A DNA stretch of 56,435 nt, taken from the NCBI RefSeq assembly GCF_001510645.1, contig NZ_LMVB01000006.1, positions 75,912 to 132,346 of the forward strand, read 5' to 3'. The notes under the pieces were generated by a model. That model was not told where the DNA came from. It saw only the letters and a list, made by a program, of their open reading frames with translations, and made no database searches. The position numbers and the translations under genes are program-made. Below, piece by piece: positions 1-8,352 of the stretch (position 1 is the stretch's first letter; each line of letters opens with the position of its first letter). Source of the stretch: Paenibacillus sp. FJAT-29882. Its GTDB lineage: Bacteria; Bacillota; Bacilli; Bacillales; DSM-1321.

Positions 1-114
1 TCCGCCGAATCCACCGCCACAACTACATCCAATAATGATTAAGAGGATAAACAATACAATTAACAAGGCAAAGCCGCCACCAAATCCACGACCGCCATCG
101 ACACAACCTGACAT
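1..114 (-). CDS. YjcZ-family small glycine-rich membrane peptide, 3' end cut by window edge
   Basis: Reading leftward from the ATG at 114 there are 38 visible codons: a Gly/Cys head (MSGCVDGGRGFGG), one hydrophobic helix (about residues 15-28) and a Gly-rich tail (GCSCGGGFGG) that runs off the window. The ATG is chosen because an AAAGGAG ribosome site lies about 10 nt upstream. The family (YjcZ, sporulation-associated in Bacillus) is very short and has one membrane segment; its function is poorly known. It is nearly identical to the copy at 55230-55421 but lacks that copy's extra CDGG residues in the head. A sigma-E-like promoter lies upstream. Confidence 0.8.
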   Translation of the reverse strand, partial: MSGCVDGGRGFGGGFALLIVLFILLIIIGCSCGGGFGG

Positions 115-169
115 ATACAAACATCTCCTTTTGTTTTTAGGAGGAACTTACTACGTGCATGTGTAATTA

Positions 170-196
170 ATTGTATGTTTAAAATAGTGAAAAGAC
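170..196 (-). promoter_or_regulatory. Sigma-E-like promoter of the first YjcZ gene
   Basis: On the minus strand the -35 is GTCTTTT and the -10 is CATACAAT, 12 nt apart. CATACAAT fits the Bacillus mother-cell sigma-E -10 consensus. The same arrangement precedes the other two YjcZ copies (55479-55505 and 55880-55907), which strengthens the call. Confidence 0.5.
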
Positions 197-338
197 ACAA
201 ATATAAGCATGTTTATATGATGAAATAGGACTTTTAACTATATTTTTAGTGAAGATAAGCTCATTCACTAAATTAATGCATAGCATAGAAAATAGAAATG
301 GTTATAGACCCCACTCCAGACAAAAAATATCGATCTCA

Positions 339-395
339 ACCACCAATTTGGTGGTCTTTTCAATGTACGAAAATAACTAAAATCATACATTCAGA
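339..395. repeat. Dispersed two-armed repeat, copy A (core 365-388)
   Basis: A 24-nt core starts GTACGAAAATAAC and ends TCATAC, so its ends are imperfect inverted arms (GTAyGA / TCrTAC). It recurs at 2575-2598, 6239-6262 and 10689-10712. The left flank, a hairpin ACCACCAA/TTGGTGGT followed by TTTTCAAT, is shared in part with copy D (10671-10688). The right flank ATTCAGA is shared with copy C. Exchange of flanks between copies is what site-specific or homologous recombination at the core would leave. The function is inferred. Confidence 0.5.
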
Positions 396-487
396 AAAAC
401 TCCTTCTTCTATTAGGGGAGGATTAGTTGAAAGAACGGTAAATGTGGCTTTAAAACAAAGTTTGATAATTTGTAAAAAAGTTTGATC

Positions 488-514
488 AAAAATCCTGTGT
501 TGCAGAATTTTTTC
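488..514 (-). terminator. Terminator of tgl
   Basis: On the minus strand an AATTCTG/CAGGATT stem-loop is followed by a T-run. It lies just beyond the tgl stop codon. A close relative of this hairpin, also next to a TGATCAAA word and followed by TTTCTTGTTCAGCAAT, occurs at 51505-51555, so it belongs to a dispersed repeat. Confidence 0.55.
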
Positions 515-560
515 TTGTTCAGCAATCGGACCAGTTAGTCGTGTAACGGAAACCCAACTT

Positions 561-1412
561 CTATCGAAATTGATTGTACACTTTATTTAAATAGAATAGA
601 TATCGATCATATGAAATCGAACTTTCGTTATGGTTTATTACGACATGTTGAATTTTATTAGCCGTATAACCACGTGGCAGCATCGCTAATTTCGCCAAAT
701 GTTTAAAAGATGGCCTTATGACTAAATTCATCAGATAGGCTAATTGAGTACTCCCTGGTTTTCTCCGTTTATTCAAAGCTTGAAACATTTGTTCAGCTGT
801 CCTGATTCCTAATCCATGTCCAAAATATGTACCATCTCCAAGATCAACGGCATTTTCTCCTCGCCACCAGAAGGTTTCTGGATCAAAGTCTGGATTATTA
901 AAATAAACAACATCTCCAGGTAAGTAATGATCCGTATGAATGGATTGTATACCGAGATCAGGATCTACATGCCAACTGTATAAATAGAGGTTTTGGAATA
1001 ATTGATTAAATAAATGTTCATCCATACTATTTAGAACGGCATGATAATAGATAATCACTGTTGCAGTGGCACATTCAAACATATATAGTGAACTATTCTT
1101 GTAAATGTCTTGTATCGCATCAGATGGTATTACATCATGCCTAAGCTGGAATCCACCGGTATTTGTCAAATGCCAGTATTGAGGATTACAACGAGAGTTT
1201 GCTAAGATTTCAAATTGCGCATCACCCTGGTTCATAGATTTTGCACTTGCAATGATGCTTTTTCGTAACTTGAGTTCAAACGATAATTCCTCGATGGATT
1301 GATACGGATAAACGATCTTATCTTCCTGCATTCGTTGAATAATTACACTTTCAATACTATCAGACGGCCACATGCTGCTTTGTTGAAAATGCATCCCCGA
1401 TATTTGGATCAT
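561..1412 (-). CDS. tgl: Protein-glutamine gamma-glutamyltransferase (spore coat transglutaminase)
   Basis: Tgl crosslinks spore-coat proteins through Gln-Lys isopeptide bonds in the mother cell. The 283-residue product carries the family's FECATA motif with the catalytic Cys at residue 114, followed by VIIYYHAV, and the WRGENAVDLGDGTYFGHG block. The ATG at 1412 is preferred over an upstream in-frame start at 1478 because MIQISG matches the usual N-terminus (B. subtilis MIIVSG) and an AGGGATAGG site precedes it. It is longer than the 245-residue B. subtilis protein, mainly through a C-terminal extension after residue 245. It is a monocistronic minus-strand gene. It supports a spore-forming host. 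Confidence 0.93.
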   Translation of the reverse strand: MIQISGMHFQQSSMWPSDSIESVIIQRMQEDKIVYPYQSIEELSFELKLRKSIIASAKSMNQGDAQFEILANSRCNPQYWHLTNTGGFQLRHDVIPSDAIQDIYKNSSLYMFECATATVIIYYHAVLNSMDEHLFNQLFQNLYLYSWHVDPDLGIQSIHTDHYLPGDVVYFNNPDFDPETFWWRGENAVDLGDGTYFGHGLGIRTAEQMFQALNKRRKPGSTQLAYLMNLVIRPSFKHLAKLAMLPRGYTANKIQHVVINHNESSISYDRYLFYLNKVYNQFR

Positions 1413-1684
1413 CCTATCCCTCATCTCAAGCTTAAGTATCATTGTATTATTACTTGGTGTATTTAAACAAAAAAACAATCTGTCTATTTTAAATTTTAGG
1501 TATCGCCGTGGTTGAGAACCCTGATCATTACATATGTTAAGAATGCAGAAAAAAGAATGAAATTTTTCTTGTTCTACAAATGTTAATTGACATTAAAGTC
1601 GTTTAGATACAAATAAGGTTATTTAAAAATTCTCATTATGTAATTTCACAATCGGGCGCGATTGTGGAGCAACACTGGCAGAAA

Positions 1685-1816
1685 ATGATCAAACTTTTTT
1701 ATAAAACCGGAACTTAAATTTGATAGAAAATAATCCATTTTGATCAAACTTTTTTCAAAATGGATTCTTTTTACTTATCGTAAACTGCCGGTTTATGAAG
1801 TGTTTTTGATCAAACT
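1685..1816. repeat. Nested palindromic element (MITE/REP-like)
   Basis: Outer ends TGATCAAAC...AAAACCGG and, inverted, CCGGTTTAT...TTTGATCA enclose an inner hairpin AATCCATTTTGA/TCAAAATGGATT (1732-1766) with a T-run. The inner block TTTTTCAAAATGGATTC recurs at 51403-51419, and TTGATCAA words recur near 10753-10885. The element carries no gene. Rearrangement of a small non-autonomous mobile element is the simplest reading. Confidence 0.45.
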
Positions 1817-1873
1817 TTATTTTAAAGCAACAGTAAATCGTTGTTTAAAAACCATTGCGGAAGGACCATTCCA

Positions 1874-2014
1874 TTGAAATATTTACAAAGGGATTTTTCC
1901 ATCGACTTAAATGAATTAATTAAAGCTACTGAACAATCTGTTTATGAACATATCGAATTATTATTAAGTGAATATACACCTACTTTTACTGAGAGAAAAA
2001 AAGGATTGAATTGA
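1874..2014 (+). CDS. Short 46-residue ORF, probable N-terminal fragment of a lost gene
   Basis: TTG start at 1874 behind GCGGAAGGA. The product begins LKYLQRDFSIDLNELI and is acidic and helical. It ends at TGA 2012-2014, overlapping the TTG start of the next gene by 4 nt. It might be the 5' part of a transposase-like or other gene whose remainder is gone, but I do not recognise it. It sits just beyond the palindromic element at 1685-1816, consistent with a mobile-element scar. Confidence 0.3.
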   Translation: MKYLQRDFSIDLNELIKATEQSVYEHIELLLSEYTPTFTERKKGLN

Positions 2015-2247
2015 AAAAATATGGAACAGATCCTTTTAAACCTAGATATTTTTCTTTCGTTTCAGTAGAAATAGAAATAGAGAATTATAAAATTATAATT
2101 GAAGTTCCTATATGGAAGTGTCAAAGGTATCTTTTAGGTATATCACTTTCAAAAAACATCCCTGGAAGTAAGGTTATCGGGGAGTTAGTAACATTGAAAG
2201 CAGCTATGAACGTGTTCAGAGAAATGATTGAAGACAACTTAAAATAG
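2011..2247 (+). CDS. Hypothetical protein, 78 aa
   Basis: Starts at TTG 2011, five nt after AAAGGA. The predicted protein is small, mixed charge, rich in beta-type residues (FSFVSVEIEIENYKIIIEV) with a helical C-terminal half, and has no membrane segment or recognised motif. It overlaps the preceding fragment in another frame, so the two could be one gene broken by a frameshift. Small soluble proteins of this type among mobile debris are often immunity or orphan genes; no function is claimed. Confidence 0.45.
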   Translation: MKKYGTDPFKPRYFSFVSVEIEIENYKIIIEVPIWKCQRYLLGISLSKNIPGSKVIGELVTLKAAMNVFREMIEDNLK

Positions 2248-2329
2248 GATAAATATTTTATTGAACTAACTGGGCAGTTTACTTGAGGATAGATCATCTA
2301 TTAAACCCAAAGGAATGAGATGAATTTAT

Positions 2330-2539
2330 ATGAAGCAGTTTGTAATAGATTTTTTTATCCTTTTTATTGGGATAATTGTGATTGGTATAATATTTGAACC
2401 TTCGGATTTACCATTTCAAGGAATAGTACGGAAAGAGGCTTTTGATTTAGATTTTAATGGGATTGTAAGAGCAATAGTAATATCTTTGATTTATGCTTTA
2501 ATAGGGGCTTTTATTCGAAGGATTTTTTCGAAAAAATAG
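2330..2539 (+). CDS. Small two-helix membrane protein, 69 aa
   Basis: Two hydrophobic stretches, about residues 4-22 (FVIDFFILFIGIIVIGII) and 46-62 (IVRAIVISLIYALIGAF), are joined by a loop of about 23 residues; the C-terminus is basic (RRIFSKK). That gives a hairpin membrane protein with positive-inside ends. An AAAGGA sits about 16 nt upstream, farther than ideal, so expression strength is uncertain. It follows the 78-aa gene by 82 nt on the same strand. Not recognised as any named family. Confidence 0.45.
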   Translation: MKQFVIDFFILFIGIIVIGIIFEPSDLPFQGIVRKEAFDLDFNGIVRAIVISLIYALIGAFIRRIFSKK

Positions 2540-2574
2540 GGATTATCTTGTTCAACTAACGGGATCTTTTGAAA

Positions 2575-2598
2575 GTACGAAAATATCTAAAATCATAC
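2575..2598. repeat. Dispersed two-armed repeat, copy B
   Basis: Same 24-nt core as copy A with one change (AAATATC for AAATAAC). The left flank GATCTTTTGAAA resembles that of copy C rather than A. It is preceded by TTGTTCAACTAACGGG, a word also found in altered form before copy C (6185-6198) and near 2262. Confidence 0.5.
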
Positions 2599-2812
2599 AT
2601 TCATTTTAAAGAAAAAATGCTCTAAACGATCAAATTAATTTAAGACAACCTGAATTTTAGATTGGTAAGAAAAAAACAAAAAATCTTTTTCGCTAGCGAT
2701 TTAGATCATTAGACTATTCCCTAATTAATGATTAATGCTTGGGTTGATATCTATACATAATGAACCTACTCCTTTAACATCTTATTCAGAAGAACAACGA
2801 CAAGTAATGAAG

Positions 2813-2853
2813 AAACCCAGCTGATCTTCTAATGTGAAGGTAGCTGGGTTTTA
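2813..2853. terminator. Bidirectional terminator beyond padR
   Basis: AAACCCAGCT and AGCTGGGTTT form a 10-bp stem with T-rich tracts on both strands. It lies downstream of the minus-strand padR gene. Apart from copy B of the dispersed repeat, the rest of 2540-2945 shows nothing I can name. Confidence 0.6.
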
Positions 2854-2945
2854 AAGTTAAATGTGCAAAACAGCACTTAATAAGTGTTGATTATTCCCTA
2901 AAATGTAATATGATGTAAATTTAATTAGATCAACTTACAATCCCC

Positions 2946-3485
2946 TTATATTTCCCTTTGTTGAATCCGTTTAATTAACTCTTCAAGCCAAGAAATTGTG
3001 TGTTCTGCTCTAGTTGAAACATAGCCACCAAGAAATACTTTAAGATTTTCTTTATCTTTGTCTATCTGAATCTGCTTGTCAAAATTCATAATATGCTCCC
3101 AATGAGCAATAAATTTTTTTAATTTTTTTTCTAGTATTTCTACTACTTTATCACGATCCACATACTTGATGTTTAATAACCCTACCACCATTTCACTAAT
3201 AGTATCCGCATTTTCAAACACTTTGTAGATTTTTTTCGGTAGTTCTTCACGACCTTTAGTCATAATCCCAAATACTTGTTTATCAGGTCGATGTTCTTCT
3301 TTTATGATTTCCACTATCTCAATTAAACCCTGTTTTACTAATGAATCAAAATGGTAGTACAGTTTACTTTCTGTCACCCCACCTAGTTGATCTAATGGAA
3401 CGGGATCTGAAAGCTGTTTTTTTATTTTATAAGGATAAGTGTTACCCTCCATCAGTTTGCTCAATATAAAAATTTGTGTGTCCAT
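2946..3485 (-). CDS. PadR-family transcriptional regulator
   Basis: 179 aa. The N-terminal winged helix contains the PadR pattern (ILSKLMEGNTYPYKIKK, then SKLYYHFDSLVKQGLIE at about residues 38-56). The C-terminal half is a helical dimerisation arm with WEHIMNF and a Trp near the end (HTISWLEEL), as in the longer PadR proteins with a Vir_act_alpha_C-type domain. The ATG is preceded by GAGGGAG. It lies 43 nt downstream of the permease gene on the same strand, so it is probably cotranscribed and feeds back on that operon. PadR repressors commonly control neighbouring exporters. Confidence 0.85.
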   Translation of the reverse strand: MDTQIFILSKLMEGNTYPYKIKKQLSDPVPLDQLGGVTESKLYYHFDSLVKQGLIEIVEIIKEEHRPDKQVFGIMTKGREELPKKIYKVFENADTISEMVVGLLNIKYVDRDKVVEILEKKLKKFIAHWEHIMNFDKQIQIDKDKENLKVFLGGYVSTRAEHTISWLEELIKRIQQREI

Positions 3486-3528
3486 TCTCTATGCTCCCTC
3501 AAGAATAATTGTCCTTATTTTAGCAAAA

Positions 3529-4707
3529 CTAAGCTGTGATTTCAGTAGTATTCTCAGCGTATGTGGCCGAATCATCTACTGGCATTGGTTTGTGGAAAAT
3601 CGCGACGATAATAATATTAATTAAGATCGCAACCGATCCAACAGCAACCATTGACCAAATATATGGACTTGGACTAATGCTTCCATATAGATTTGCAAAG
3701 TACGCTTGTACCGAGTAATACATTGGTGAAATGTGGCTCATCCATTCATATGGTAAGTACATCATATCACGTGTAATTGTGGCACCATTTGCTAATGTTT
3801 GTGTTAATAAAATTGGTAAGTTTAAAATCATTCCTCCTTCACCTAATAAGAAGATTAAAATCGCTGTGAAGTTGAAACATACCATATAGTTTAAAGTTTG
3901 TTGGCCTACTAAACTGAAGAACAGGTCACCACTTGGCTCATTGATTAAATATGCTACGCCTGTAGCAACTAGTGATGATACAACTGCAATCACTAACGCA
4001 GCTAATTGTACATAAATGAATAAGCGTGTTTTGCTCGCTTTTTCACGGCTTGCTTTAAATGCTCCTACTAATTGCATCGCCCCGATCATCGCACCAACAT
4101 AACAGGCCATTGATAAGAACATTGGTAGCATATTATTATGCATACCGTTTGGTATTTCGTTAATTGTAACTACATTTCCTACATAAGCAGTTTCTATATT
4201 TTCTGCTATTTCAGCAGCTTGCTCTTCTGGTACATTAAAGTTCATTAACACGCCTTGAGCTGTTTGTTGTGAGAATTGTGCGCTTAACTGGTTGTTAATT
4301 TCCGTAACGATTGAATTCATAGTAGAAGAAACAACTGTTGCCCCTGCTTCATTAATCGTAAAGTCGATACTGGATGAAGTTTCGCCACTTTTCATATCCG
4401 CAGAGAATGTTTCTGGTATGTGCACGACTAATTCTAAATCATTATGCTCTAAATCTTTTAAGGCTTTTTTATTCGTTAAATCCGTCTCGATTACCTTAAA
4501 CGGTAAATTTTCTTGTAACTGGCTGGCAATCTTTGCCCCGTATTCACCAGCATCCTCGTTGACAATAGCAATCGGTAATTTATCGATATTTCCTGGAATC
4601 GCTGTATAACCGGGTAAGAAAATGCCTAGCATTGCGATGGCGTAGAAAATCCCCATGAAGATTGCAGCATTCGCGCCTTTTGTTTTTAAGAACTGAGTAA
4701 ATTTCAT
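3529..4707 (-). CDS. YhgE/Pip-type ABC-2 family membrane protein
   Basis: 392 aa from the ATG at 4707, chosen over 4716 because AAGGAAGG directly abuts the upstream ATG but sits about 9 nt before this one. One N-terminal membrane segment (about residues 14-34) is followed by a large extracellular domain (about 35-185, with PIAIVNEDAG) and a C-terminal block of five or six membrane helices, the topology of YhgE/ABC-2 permeases. Such proteins act in export or drug/peptide sensitivity. The gene heads an operon with padR and has a strong promoter overlapped downstream by a 42-nt palindrome. Confidence 0.8.
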   Translation of the reverse strand: MKFTQFLKTKGANAAIFMGIFYAIAMLGIFLPGYTAIPGNIDKLPIAIVNEDAGEYGAKIASQLQENLPFKVIETDLTNKKALKDLEHNDLELVVHIPETFSADMKSGETSSSIDFTINEAGATVVSSTMNSIVTEINNQLSAQFSQQTAQGVLMNFNVPEEQAAEIAENIETAYVGNVVTINEIPNGMHNNMLPMFLSMACYVGAMIGAMQLVGAFKASREKASKTRLFIYVQLAALVIAVVSSLVATGVAYLINEPSGDLFFSLVGQQTLNYMVCFNFTAILIFLLGEGGMILNLPILLTQTLANGATITRDMMYLPYEWMSHISPMYYSVQAYFANLYGSISPSPYIWSMVAVGSVAILINIIIVAIFHKPMPVDDSATYAENTTEITA

Positions 4708-4736
4708 ATGTTGCATCCTTCCTTAAATAAAAATTA

Positions 4737-4816
4737 ACTCTGATCAAAGAACTTTAATTGAAGTACTTTGATCAGAGTGCTTTACTAAATATACTCTAAT
4801 CTTTTTATAAAGTCAA
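4737..4816 (-). promoter_or_regulatory. Promoter and palindromic operator of the YhgE-padR operon
   Basis: Minus strand: -35 TTGACT (4811-4816), 17-nt spacer, -10 TATATT (4788-4793). Just downstream a 42-nt near-perfect palindrome (4737-4778) has arms CTCTGATCAAAG and CTTTGATCAGAG. A dimeric repressor there would block transcription. PadR encoded in the operon is the nearest candidate, although the arms do not look like the common ATGT-N8-ACAT PadR site, so a TetR protein is possible. Confidence 0.65.
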
Positions 4817-4853
4817 TTGTATGTATGGTTATTTCAATAAGAGAAACCTAACT

Positions 4854-4886
4854 AAAAACCCCGAATAAGGCTGATCTTATCCAGGG
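4854..4886 (-). terminator. Terminator of the SDR gene
   Basis: On the minus strand the stem CCTGGATAAG / CTTATTCGGGG closes a short loop and is followed by TTTTTAG. A diverged copy lies at 5894-5922 as part of the tandem duplication. Confidence 0.55.
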
Positions 4887-4916
4887 TATAGTTTAGTTAT
4901 ATGAATGTCCAGACGA

Positions 4917-5723
4917 TTATTTCGACTGTTTAGTTACATAATCATTAAAGTCAGAGATGCTTGGGTTGGCTATGTAATGACCGCCTTCCACTTGGATCGT
5001 CTGACCTGTAATGAATTTGGACTCATCAGATGCAAGGAATAGAACGGTATATCCGATATCATCCGCTTCACCATGGTATGGCAATGCATTAAATTTCGCA
5101 AAAATATCGAGTACGGCAGGAGGCATATTATTTTTCGCTGCAGGAGTTAATATAAGACCTGGTGCCACTCCATTACAACGAATATGATCTTTACCATACT
5201 GAGCAGCGATATAACGGGTCAAATTCACTACACCAGCTTTGGACGCCCCATATGCAGATCGTACAGAGTCACCTGTAAATCCAGCCATGGAGGCCGTATT
5301 GATAATGGAACCGCCTCCCGCTTTAATCATGTGAGGAATCGCAAATCTGCTTCCCAATAGCACACTTTTTAAATTCACATCCATCAGTCTGTCCCATTCT
5401 TCCAAATCTAAATTCACGACATCAAGATCTTTATGTAAGTTCGTCAAACCTACATTATTAACAAGTACCGTAATCGTTCCATATTGTTCAATTGTGAAGT
5501 CGACAGCTGCCTGGATTGAGTCTGCTTTTCCAGCATCCAAGAAAACTCCAACTGCTTCCCCACCTTGTTTTTTAATGTTTTCAGCCGCTTCTTTTGCTCC
5601 TGCTTCGTTAAAATCAGCAATCACGACTTTTGCGCCTTCCTTAGCCATCAATGTGGATATCGATAACCCTATACCTGATGCCCCACCTGTCACTAATGCT
5701 ACTTTCCCTTGCACTCTTCCCAT
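4917..5723 (-). CDS. SDR-family NAD(P)-dependent oxidoreductase
   Basis: 268 aa from the ATG at 5723 (MGRVQGKVALVTG), six nt after AAGGTGG; the in-frame upstream start at 5756 has no site. Classical short-chain dehydrogenase: TGGASGIG cofactor loop (about residues 12-19), NNVG, catalytic Ser in NTASMAG, and YGASK giving the Tyr-x3-Lys pair. The C-terminal TGQTIQVEGGHY is typical of the glucose-1-dehydrogenase/7-alpha-hydroxysteroid-dehydrogenase-like group; the substrate cannot be read from sequence. Its promoter is a diverged duplicate of the YhgE promoter, so both units probably answer to related repressors. Confidence 0.88.
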   Translation of the reverse strand: MGRVQGKVALVTGGASGIGLSISTLMAKEGAKVVIADFNEAGAKEAAENIKKQGGEAVGVFLDAGKADSIQAAVDFTIEQYGTITVLVNNVGLTNLHKDLDVVNLDLEEWDRLMDVNLKSVLLGSRFAIPHMIKAGGGSIINTASMAGFTGDSVRSAYGASKAGVVNLTRYIAAQYGKDHIRCNGVAPGLILTPAAKNNMPPAVLDIFAKFNALPYHGEADDIGYTVLFLASDESKFITGQTIQVEGGHYIANPSISDFNDYVTKQSK

Positions 5724-5781
5724 AATCATCCACCTTCTTTTCAAAATATGTTGCATCTTTCCTTAAGTTAAAATACATTTC

Positions 5782-5856
5782 AACCAAACTACTTTAATAA
5801 AAGTGGTTTGGTTAAAGTGCATTTAGCAATGTACTCTATTCTTTTTATAAAGTCAA
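5782..5856 (-). promoter_or_regulatory. Promoter and operator of the SDR gene (duplicate of the YhgE promoter)
   Basis: -35 TTGACT (5851-5856), 17-nt spacer, -10 TACATT (5828-5833), then an inverted repeat AACCAAAC / GTTTGGTT (5782-5813). The layout matches 4737-4816 position for position, but both operator arms have changed together so the symmetry is kept. That suggests retained protein binding with altered specificity. Confidence 0.55.
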
Positions 5857-5916
5857 TTGTATGTATGGTAATTTTAATAAGAGCTTCCTAACTAAAATCC
5901 TCAAATAAGGTTGATC

Positions 5917-6102
5917 TTATCTAGAGTATAGTTTAGTTACACAATCATTAAAGTCAGAGATGCTTGGGTTGGCTATGTAATGACCGTCTTCCACTTGGAT
6001 CGTCTGACCTGTAATGAATTTGGACTCATCAGATGCAAGGAATAGAACGGTATATCCGATATCATCCGCTTCACCATGGTATGGCAACGCATTAAATTTC
6101 AT
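5917..6102 (-). pseudogene. Duplicated 3' fragment of the SDR gene
   Basis: About 60 codons nearly identical to the C-terminus of the SDR at 4917-5723, from KFNALPYHGEADDIG to SISDFND, then a different tail (CVTKLYSR). No Rossmann loop or catalytic residues remain. It continues a duplication that also includes the promoter and terminator region. Homology stops at about 6102, and 137 nt further on lies copy C of the dispersed repeat. Confidence 0.8.
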
Positions 6103-6238
6103 GAATGGAATGTAATTTGGAGTGTTAGTTATTTAGTGGATTATTCAGTAGTTTATGTTTATTACAAATTAGTTCGTATTTTCTTCAACGAACGGGTTTA
6201 GTAAAAAAAGAATTTTATAAAACTCGCATCTTTTAAAT

Positions 6239-6262
6239 GTACGAAAATAACTAAAATCATAC
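6239..6262. repeat. Dispersed two-armed repeat, copy C
   Basis: Identical to copy A across the 24-nt core and on into ATTCAGA. It separates the SDR duplication from the conjugation-gene block. Confidence 0.5.
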
Positions 6263-6315
6263 ATTCAGACAAACTCCTTATTTTAACTAAGAAAGGAGGC
6301 GATATTGGCCCCCCG

Positions 6316-6978
6316 TTACCCTATATTTATCTTGATTTCGTTTATATTTGGCGAATCTGCTTTTTGCTCTCTTGTTTTAGTTGCAAACACTAAAAACTGT
6401 TTTATATCCTGCACTTGAAAGAAGTGAACCCCAGAATGACGCGGTAAATTATAGCGGGTGTCGGTAATCAGGATAATCTTCGGGAAAACCTTTTTGTCTG
6501 CCGGCTGCCACGATTCTTGCTTCCATTCATTGCTCATGTAATGCGTGACATAGCGCATAAACTTCTCATTCATAACCTTTTCGGAATAGACTGAGCGCTG
6601 TATCTCCACGAAGAATGGCGCACGTTTCCAGATCATGAAGGCATCTGGTTCCATGTAACCTTTTCCGTATTTAGGTTCAACTATGAAGGATTCTGGCTCG
6701 GAAAAATTGCCGAGTGACTTATAGAAATTAATAATTTTAAGGAAATGCGGAGTTTTAGCAGAGTCTTTTTTTATAAGAGCGGGTGAAGGGAAATAGATAT
6801 ATGGTTGCTGGGATGTGTTCACTTCGATTTGGCCGTCTCTTCGTAACCTCTTTAGAACCGTATTGCAGCATGTTATGGGGTTCCTAAGACCTTTGAATTG
6901 CAGAGCGATAATATCGTCCCTTGTCATGCAGCGAAAACGCGTGAGATCGACTAAAATGTTCAAATCTCGTTTTCTCAA
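6316..6978 (-). CDS. Replication-relaxation family protein
   Basis: 220 aa. An N-terminal winged-helix region (RDLNILVDLTRFRCMTRDD, then CCNTVLKRLRRDGQI) is followed by a nuclease-like alpha/beta domain with EPDAFM (about residues 112-117) and FFVEIQRS (about 123-130), the pattern of Replic_Relax proteins of Firmicute plasmids and conjugative elements. Members usually lie beside an FtsK/TcpA translocase, as here: this gene overlaps the translocase remnant by 4 nt. It looks intact, but its partner genes are broken, so it is probably a survivor of a decayed element. Confidence 0.75.
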   Translation of the reverse strand: MRKRDLNILVDLTRFRCMTRDDIIALQFKGLRNPITCCNTVLKRLRRDGQIEVNTSQQPYIYFPSPALIKKDSAKTPHFLKIINFYKSLGNFSEPESFIVEPKYGKGYMEPDAFMIWKRAPFFVEIQRSVYSEKVMNEKFMRYVTHYMSNEWKQESWQPADKKVFPKIILITDTRYNLPRHSGVHFFQVQDIKQFLVFATKTREQKADSPNINEIKINIG

Positions 6979-8113
6979 TAGTCCAACACCTCGAATATGG
7001 CATCGATAATTTGTGAATAGTTATCAGAAGGCTTAGCTGACTCTTTAAACGGTTTTTTAGTAAAAGGTGATAAATGACTCTCTAAAATACTTTTCGCATC
7101 GTCTAAGGCTAAGTATGGAGCCTGTATCTCCTTTAATCCGTCTTGACCTTGCAACTTTAGCAACATTCTTCCGTTTTTCGTCAATTTTTCACTTCCCGGT
7201 GTACCGATAATTCTCGCGTTAATCAGATCGGCACACTTAAACCCCATACGAACGGTCAAATTATTCTTTAAAGCATCTTCTAAGAGCTTTGCATCGGGTC
7301 TCTGCATGGAAAAGGATTAAGAAGATACCTAAATCTCCCAATAGCGCTTATGTCCTCCATAATAGCCATGATGGCCTTTTCCTTGTGTAGCAAAGCTACC
7401 TCATCGATACAAAGAACAATATAAGGGGGAGGGGTGGGCAAATCATCGATATGCGATAGCTCGTGAGCATCCAATAGATCACCACGTTTTGTTAATTCAT
7501 GGCTAAGATGTGCAAGCATTGCGGCCATATCTACAGGACTTACCAGAACAGATTGAACATGCTCAACCCTGCGGAATATATGAAATTCAGAGCGTTTCAG
7601 ATCGCATAAGAACAGCTGCAGGCGGTCCGGCTTTTTAAATTGAATTAACGAGCTGAGGTTTGAACGCAATTGCGTAGATTTCCCTGATCCCGTTTCACCT
7701 GCTATGAGCAAATGAGGATGTTCATCCATGTCATATAGCACGTTAGCACTGTTCATATCAGCGCCACAAACGATGGGTAAGTGCATCTTATTCGCTTGTT
7801 CTCGGAACAAATCAGCGTCATAACGAATAAAGTTTGAACCGTTTCCTACGTACACTTTGAGTGTAAAAACCTTGGTGTCTCCTTTAATCTCGATTTGTTC
7901 CCCGAATACTTGCATGAAACAATAATCCTTCTTTTTAATCTCCTTTGGATCCATGCCAGTAGGAATTGAAAATATATATGTCAGCGACTTTTCCTTTTTC
8001 AAGTCTGTAAAATTTCCAATTTTCACGAAGGTGGAAAACTGTTGTTCTAAGGTGCACAAGATACGAAATAAGTCACACATTGAAATCGATTTTTGAAATA
8101 CCGTTAAAAACAC
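6975..8113 (-). pseudogene. FtsK/SpoIIIE (TcpA-like) DNA translocase, frameshifted
   Basis: Two reading frames together make one conjugation-type translocase. The first (7280-8113) has Walker A AGETGSGKS and Walker B IVLCIDEVALL, then leaves frame after DISAIGR. The second (6975-7307) resumes at MQRPDAKLLEDALKNNLTVRMGF, a standard post-Walker-B block. In the gap (about 7308-7345) the third frame reads LGIFLIL, so two small indels rather than one are needed. In Tn916/ICEBs1-like elements this protein couples the relaxase-DNA complex to the secretion channel. The first frame also begins without the usual N-terminal membrane part. Confidence 0.8.
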
Positions 8114-8139
8114 TGTTATATCAACGTTTTAAACTCCTA

Positions 8140-8210
8140 AAATGGATACTTGAATGGATACTTGAATGGATACTTGGTATCCATTCAAGTATCCATTCAA
8201 GTATCCATTT
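8140..8210. repeat. 34-bp perfect inverted repeat with 3-nt loop, built of 12-nt iterations
   Basis: Arms 8140-8173 and 8177-8210 are perfectly complementary over 34 bp with only TTG between. Each arm holds three GGATAC words in 12-nt steps (ATGGATACTTGA units), and a seventh imperfect unit (CAGTATCC) follows. It lies between the translocase remnant and the recombinase, where conjugative elements carry oriT or replication signals. An 85-codon ORF through it (8121-8378) is only a by-product of the repeats. Confidence 0.85.
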
Positions 8211-8291
8211 CAGTATCCAAAAAATCGTATGAAATAGGGGCTCTCTTCGGTATGTAAATTCGCCGATAATGGCGAAACCTACGGGTAAAAT

Positions 8292-8325
8292 AAAAAGGAC
8301 TGGTAGAATTTTACCTGTCCTTTTT
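8292..8325. terminator. Bidirectional terminator downstream of the recombinase remnant
   Basis: AAAAAGGAC and GTCCTTTTT form a 9-bp stem around a 16-nt loop with A/T runs built in on both sides. It lies 28 nt beyond the stop codon of the minus-strand recombinase. Confidence 0.6.
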
Positions 8326-8352
8326 GTCATTTCCAATCCATTTTTAACTCCT

